From contig JAXLQL010000030.1 of the NCBI GenBank assembly GCA_046331625.1, positions 28,831-92,830 of the forward strand: DNA of 64,000 nucleotides. The letters run 5' to 3'. Shown piece after piece: positions 60,589 to 64,000 of this stretch (positions are counted from its first letter, which is position 1; each line of letters begins with the position of its first letter). Made by a program: the position numbers and the translations under genes. The DNA comes from JAXLQL01 sp046331625. Its GTDB lineage: Bacteria > Acidobacteriota > Terriglobia > Bryobacterales > Bryobacteraceae. The notes under the pieces were generated by a model. It saw only the letters and a list, made by a program, of their open reading frames with translations, was not told the DNA's origin and did no database searches.

Positions 60589-61857
60589 TCAAGACCCGCG
60601 CGTCTTCACCATGCCGCCGTCTTTGAGCTTCTCGTCCGGATGCGGAATCACAACGTCGCCTTCCTTCAGTCCCGACGTCACCTCGGCGGTCAATCCGTTC
60701 CGATGCCCCGTCTCCACGCCCCGTTTACGCGCGATGCCCGCTTCCACCGCATAGACGAACCACTTCTCACCCTCGCGGAACAACGCGCTCGAAGGGATGT
60801 GCAGCACGCGCTCGCCACGCCACAGCACGAACGCTGCTTCCACGCGATACCCCTCGCCCAATCGCTGCCATTCGCTCGCCGGCGACACCAGATCGGAGAT
60901 CACGCGCACCCGCTGCTCTTCCACACCGAGCGCGGAAATCTTGGTGAACCCGGTGGGCTCGATCAACCGCACACGCGCCTCGAGCGGATGATCGCCGCCC
61001 CAGCGCGTCAGCCGGACCGGCGTGCCAGGGCTCACCTTCACTGCATCGGCCGACAACAACTCCACTTCGATCTCGAGCGCGCGCGTGTTGCCCAATTCCA
61101 AGATCGCCTCGCCCGGCGTCACCACCCCTTCACTTTGCCGCCCCACCTTCACCACGCGGCCCGACACGGGCGCGGTAATCGTGATCGTCTCCGCCGGCCG
61201 CCGCGGTTCGAGCGCCCGCCCCTCGAGCGCCCGCCCCTCGAGCGATGGATTCGAAGCCGCCGCCCGCGCAGCTTCCACATCTGCCCGCGTGCGCGCGATC
61301 TCGGCGCGCGCCACAGACACCGCTTGCTCCGCGGCCTGACGCAGCGCATCCGTCCGCCGCACCTCCGCTCGCGTGCGATCGGTCCGCTCAGCCGGAAGGT
61401 CGCCCGAAGCCACCAGTTTCTCCTCGCGCGCCATTTGCAGTTTCCAATAGTCCGCGTCCGCGGCCGTAGCCTTCAGTTGTTCCAGCGCGGAAGCCAGTCG
61501 CGCGTCAGCGCCCTCGCGAGCAGCCGATGCCGAACGCAGCCTAGCCTCGTTCTCAGACGAACGCCTCCGGTCGAGCACTTCCGCTCGCAGCGGTTCGAGC
61601 GTAGCCACGGCTTGCCCGGAGCGGATCTCGTCTCCCACCTTCCATGGGTGCCGCCGCAAGTACCCAGCCAGCGGTGGCGACACCACGAACCGGTCGCGCA
61701 ATCGCGTTTTGCCTTCCTCCTCCACCGTCACTTCGAGCGGACCATGGTTCGCCGCCGACGTTTCCACTTCGAGCGGCTGCGGCTGCATCCCTATATAGAT
61801 CGCCGCGGCGAGTGCTCCGCCGATAATCACGAAGACGAGCGTGCGTTTCCAGTTCAA
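60589..61857 (-). CDS. HlyD-type periplasmic adaptor (membrane fusion) protein
   Basis: The 422-residue protein has an N-terminal membrane helix (about 7-23), then the barrel-sandwich and a long coiled-coil hairpin (about 85-205). A perfect small duplication SLEGRALEGRALEP lies in the middle (about 205-218). The second sandwich half is TITAPVSGRVVKVGRQSEGVVTPGEAILELG. It ends GLKEGDVVIPHPDEKLKDG. Adaptors of this kind connect ABC permeases to outer-membrane channels. It follows the FtsX permease gene by four bases and is the second gene of that operon. Confidence 0.9.
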   Translation of the reverse strand: MNWKRTLVFVIIGGALAAAIYIGMQPQPLEVETSAANHGPLEVTVEEEGKTRLRDRFVVSPPLAGYLRRHPWKVGDEIRSGQAVATLEPLRAEVLDRRRSSENEARLRSASAAREGADARLASALEQLKATAADADYWKLQMAREEKLVASGDLPAERTDRTRAEVRRTDALRQAAEQAVSVARAEIARTRADVEAARAAASNPSLEGRALEGRALEPRRPAETITITAPVSGRVVKVGRQSEGVVTPGEAILELGNTRALEIEVELLSADAVKVSPGTPVRLTRWGGDHPLEARVRLIEPTGFTKISALGVEEQRVRVISDLVSPASEWQRLGEGYRVEAAFVLWRGERVLHIPSSALFREGEKWFVYAVEAGIARKRGVETGHRNGLTAEVTSGLKEGDVVIPHPDEKLKDGGMVKTRGS

Positions 61858-61861
61858 TCAG

Positions 61862-64000
61862 TCACTCTCTCGTCTTGAGCACTTCCACCAGGTCCATGTG
61901 ATCGAGCTTGCGCCGCACGATGAGCCCGCTCACCACTGCGGCAATCAGAACCACCAGGGTAGCGAACGCGTAGGTGTTGGGCGTGGTGACCATCGGTACG
62001 CGAAACAGATCCGACTGTGTGTTCTCGGCCATGAACCACGCCAGCCGGTTGCCGAGCACGAGGCCCAGCGGAATCGCGGCCAGCACCAGAATGCCCAACT
62101 CCCCGAGCAGAATGTAGCTGATCTCGCCGCGCGTGTAGCCGAGCACGCGCAGGCTCGCCAGTTCGCGGCTCCGCTCGCTGAACGCGATCCGCGCCGTGTT
62201 ATAGACCACGCCCACCGCGATCGTCGCCGCCAGAATCGTGCTGAAGAACGCGAAGATCAGCATCTGGCGCGCCATCACCTCATAGAACGCCTTCAGCGTG
62301 CGAGCCCGCGATGACGTTCCCGCTACCAGTGGCATGTCGCGCAGCCGCCGCAGTACTTCCGGTGTGTCCGCTGTCTTGGCCGCAAGGTGCGCTCCGGAAA
62401 TCGCCGAGCCTTCCCGCAGCAGCCGGTTCAGCGCGTCTCGCTCCATGTACGCCGAAACGCCGATGAACTCCTTCACCGTTCCCGCAACCGGAGCTTCCAC
62501 CACCGCGCGCCGGCCCTCGAGCGTCTCGAGCGTGAGCATGTCGCCCGGCTTCACCTTGAGGATCGTCGCCAGATGGTCTGTCAACAGCAACCCCGATGGC
62601 GGCAGTTCCACCGTCGCCATCCCGTCATTGAGCAGCCGCCGCAGATCCCCTTCGTTGTCCAGTCCCTGCACCGCGGTGCGATACGTGTAGAGGCTGTTGC
62701 GCAGCCGAACCGGGACCGATCGATTCGGCTCGGCGAGCGTAACTCCCGGAAGCGCGGCCAGTGAGTAGAGCGCCTTGTGCGAAACGGGTTCGGCGAAGGT
62801 GATGGTCAGATCGTCGCGTTGCGCGCGCTGGAACTGGAAGAAGAGGATGAAATCCACCGCATCCGCCCAGAACCCACCCATCACGAGAATCGCCGCCGAG
62901 AAGGCGACTCCGATGATCGACAGCAACGCCTTGATCGGCCGCCGTTCAATGTTGCGCAGGATCATCCGTGTCGGCTGCGCCAGCCCTCGTCCCAGGCCCA
63001 GCCGTTCGAGAATCGTCGCCCGGTAGAGTCCCGGCGAAGCCGGTTGCATCGCCGCGGCCGGAGCCTCCGAAGCATATTTGATCACCGCATGCACCGCGCC
63101 CACGCCCGCGGCGGCCAGGCCGATCAGCGTCGCCATCAACACCACCGAAGTACGCACCATGAAGTCGAGATAAGGGAACCGGTACACCTCCATGTACATG
63201 TTGCACATCCCGCGCCCCATCCACGCGCCTGCGCCGAGGCCCATCGCCACGCCCACCAGCACGATCACCGTGACGAACTTCAAGAAGTGAATCACGATGC
63301 TCGCGTTCGTGTAGCCGAACGCCTTCAGGATCGCGATCTGCGAGCGCTGCGTCGCCATCAAGCGCGAGATCACCACGTTCAACAGGAACGCGGCCACGGA
63401 GAGAAAGATCGCGGGGAACATCGTGGCCATCGTCCCGAGCTGGCGGAACTCCTCGGAAAGGTACCGATGCGACACCTGGTCTTTGCGGCCGTGCGCCCCG
63501 AGCCCTCCATATGGCTCGAGCACTTCGTCCAGGCGCGCGATCACGTCCAGTTCGTTCGCCGAAGGCTCGAGCGTCGCCGACACCTGATTGAACGCCTCCT
63601 TCATATTGAAGGCCGCTTCGAGCGGCTCGTGATTCATCCACAGAATCGCGTAGCTCTTGAAGTCGGGCACGATCGCCCCGGGCTGCAGTTGGAAGATGAA
63701 TTCGGGCGACGACACCACGCCCACCACTTGGAACTTGCGCCTTCGCCCGTACACCGTTGCCGAAAATTCGAATCCAGGTTCGATGTGATGCGCATTCGCG
63801 AATCCGTCTGAGAGCAACACCTCTTGGTCGCGACCCTGTTCCGGATAGCGCCCTGACGCAAGATAGAGCCGGTTGATCACGGGACGTCCGCCTTCGGGCA
63901 GCGAGAGCACCTGCGCCGTTACCGGATCGGGAAACGAGGGCACGTACAAGTTCGCCGGAGCAGCCACGCGCGCTTCCACCGCCTGCACTCCCGGAATCTC
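61862..64000 (-). CDS. ABC transporter FtsX-type permease, C-terminal part (5' end outside window)
   Basis: The visible ~712 residues continue past the window edge (the frame is open to base 64000), so the start is missing. Two FtsX units are present: helices around PAIFLSVAAFLLNVVISRLMATQRSQIAILKAFGYTN (given by its parts SQIAILKAFGYTN and VVISRLMATQ) and around YNTARIAFSERSRELASLRVLGYTRGEISYILLGEL (parts FSERSRELASLRVLGYT and GEISYILLGEL). It ends RKLDHMDLVEVLKTRE. Periplasmic domains separate the units. With the downstream adaptor it forms a MacAB/DevBC-like exporter; the ATPase is expected upstream, outside the window. Confidence 0.88.
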   Translation of the reverse strand, partial: EIPGVQAVEARVAAPANLYVPSFPDPVTAQVLSLPEGGRPVINRLYLASGRYPEQGRDQEVLLSDGFANAHHIEPGFEFSATVYGRRRKFQVVGVVSSPEFIFQLQPGAIVPDFKSYAILWMNHEPLEAAFNMKEAFNQVSATLEPSANELDVIARLDEVLEPYGGLGAHGRKDQVSHRYLSEEFRQLGTMATMFPAIFLSVAAFLLNVVISRLMATQRSQIAILKAFGYTNASIVIHFLKFVTVIVLVGVAMGLGAGAWMGRGMCNMYMEVYRFPYLDFMVRTSVVLMATLIGLAAAGVGAVHAVIKYASEAPAAAMQPASPGLYRATILERLGLGRGLAQPTRMILRNIERRPIKALLSIIGVAFSAAILVMGGFWADAVDFILFFQFQRAQRDDLTITFAEPVSHKALYSLAALPGVTLAEPNRSVPVRLRNSLYTYRTAVQGLDNEGDLRRLLNDGMATVELPPSGLLLTDHLATILKVKPGDMLTLETLEGRRAVVEAPVAGTVKEFIGVSAYMERDALNRLLREGSAISGAHLAAKTADTPEVLRRLRDMPLVAGTSSRARTLKAFYEVMARQMLIFAFFSTILAATIAVGVVYNTARIAFSERSRELASLRVLGYTRGEISYILLGELGILVLAAIPLGLVLGNRLAWFMAENTQSDLFRVPMVTTPNTYAFATLVVLIAAVVSGLIVRRKLDHMDLVEVLKTRE

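Overview
The window is high-GC, densely coded bacterial chromosome. Several features together point to Acidobacteriota, probably a Bryobacterales ('Solibacter'-like) organism: DUF1501 and DUF1549/DUF1553 (planctomycete-type cytochrome) gene pairs, a GMC oxidoreductase followed by a gluconate-dehydrogenase subunit-3-like partner, a very long ligand-propeller hybrid kinase, a tmRNA whose tag reads ANTQFAYAA, and scattered short twin-hairpin repeats. The placement is inference from gene families; there is no rRNA or other phylogenetic marker here.

Layout. 1-6.3 kb: a DUF1501 protein cut by the window edge, a MITE-like element, a LacI-family remnant, a truncated haemoglobin, then a DUF1549/DUF1553 + DUF1501 pair. 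6.3-7.1 kb: tmRNA and RidA. 7.2-14.5 kb: a second copy of the MITE-like element and a signalling block with a receiver protein, an unusual kinase-like/receiver/LuxR fusion, a single receiver and a 1565-residue propeller/PAS hybrid kinase, then tRNA-Ser(UGA). 14.6-23.4 kb: a Spy-like secreted protein, a GMC oxidoreductase/subunit-3/MFS run, a 2OG-Fe(II) oxygenase overlapping a gene with ADP-ribosyltransferase-like motifs, and a DUF2721 membrane protein. 23.4-28.9 kb (minus strand): a complete heavy-metal-type RND efflux operon.

29-38.2 kb: PhzF, then DUF2878-DUF1295-cyclopropane-synthase-like genes, then an AttH-type operon (ABC ATPase, FtsX-type permease, AttH) joined by 4-base overlaps, a phosphomannomutase and a lipoprotein. 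38.3-39.4 kb: an orphan XRE regulator divergent from a HigBA-like toxin-antitoxin pair. 39.4-43.8 kb: a giant CBM9/alpha-beta-hydrolase protein that has lost its nucleophiles, and a lipocalin-like protein. 43.9-47.9 kb: a catalytically dead HtrA-like protein, an intact HtrA-like protease and a LuxR regulator in one overlapping unit, then an MscS channel. 47.9-50.2 kb: a PIN/Phd toxin-antitoxin pair and an amidohydrolase.

50.3-59.2 kb (minus strand) is one co-directional block of Ser/Thr signalling genes: an FHA-membrane-protease protein, a kinase with a PEGA-like tail, a PP2C phosphatase, a second membrane kinase, a 58-residue protein shorter than usual ORF cut-offs, and two related secreted proteins. 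59.3-64 kb: a repeat, a hypothetical protein, a gap with no recognisable gene, and an HlyD adaptor plus FtsX permease running off the window. The best candidates for something undescribed are the dead-protease/live-protease/regulator unit, the FHA-protease/kinase/phosphatase block with its small protein and secreted pair, and the oxygenase/ART-like pair.
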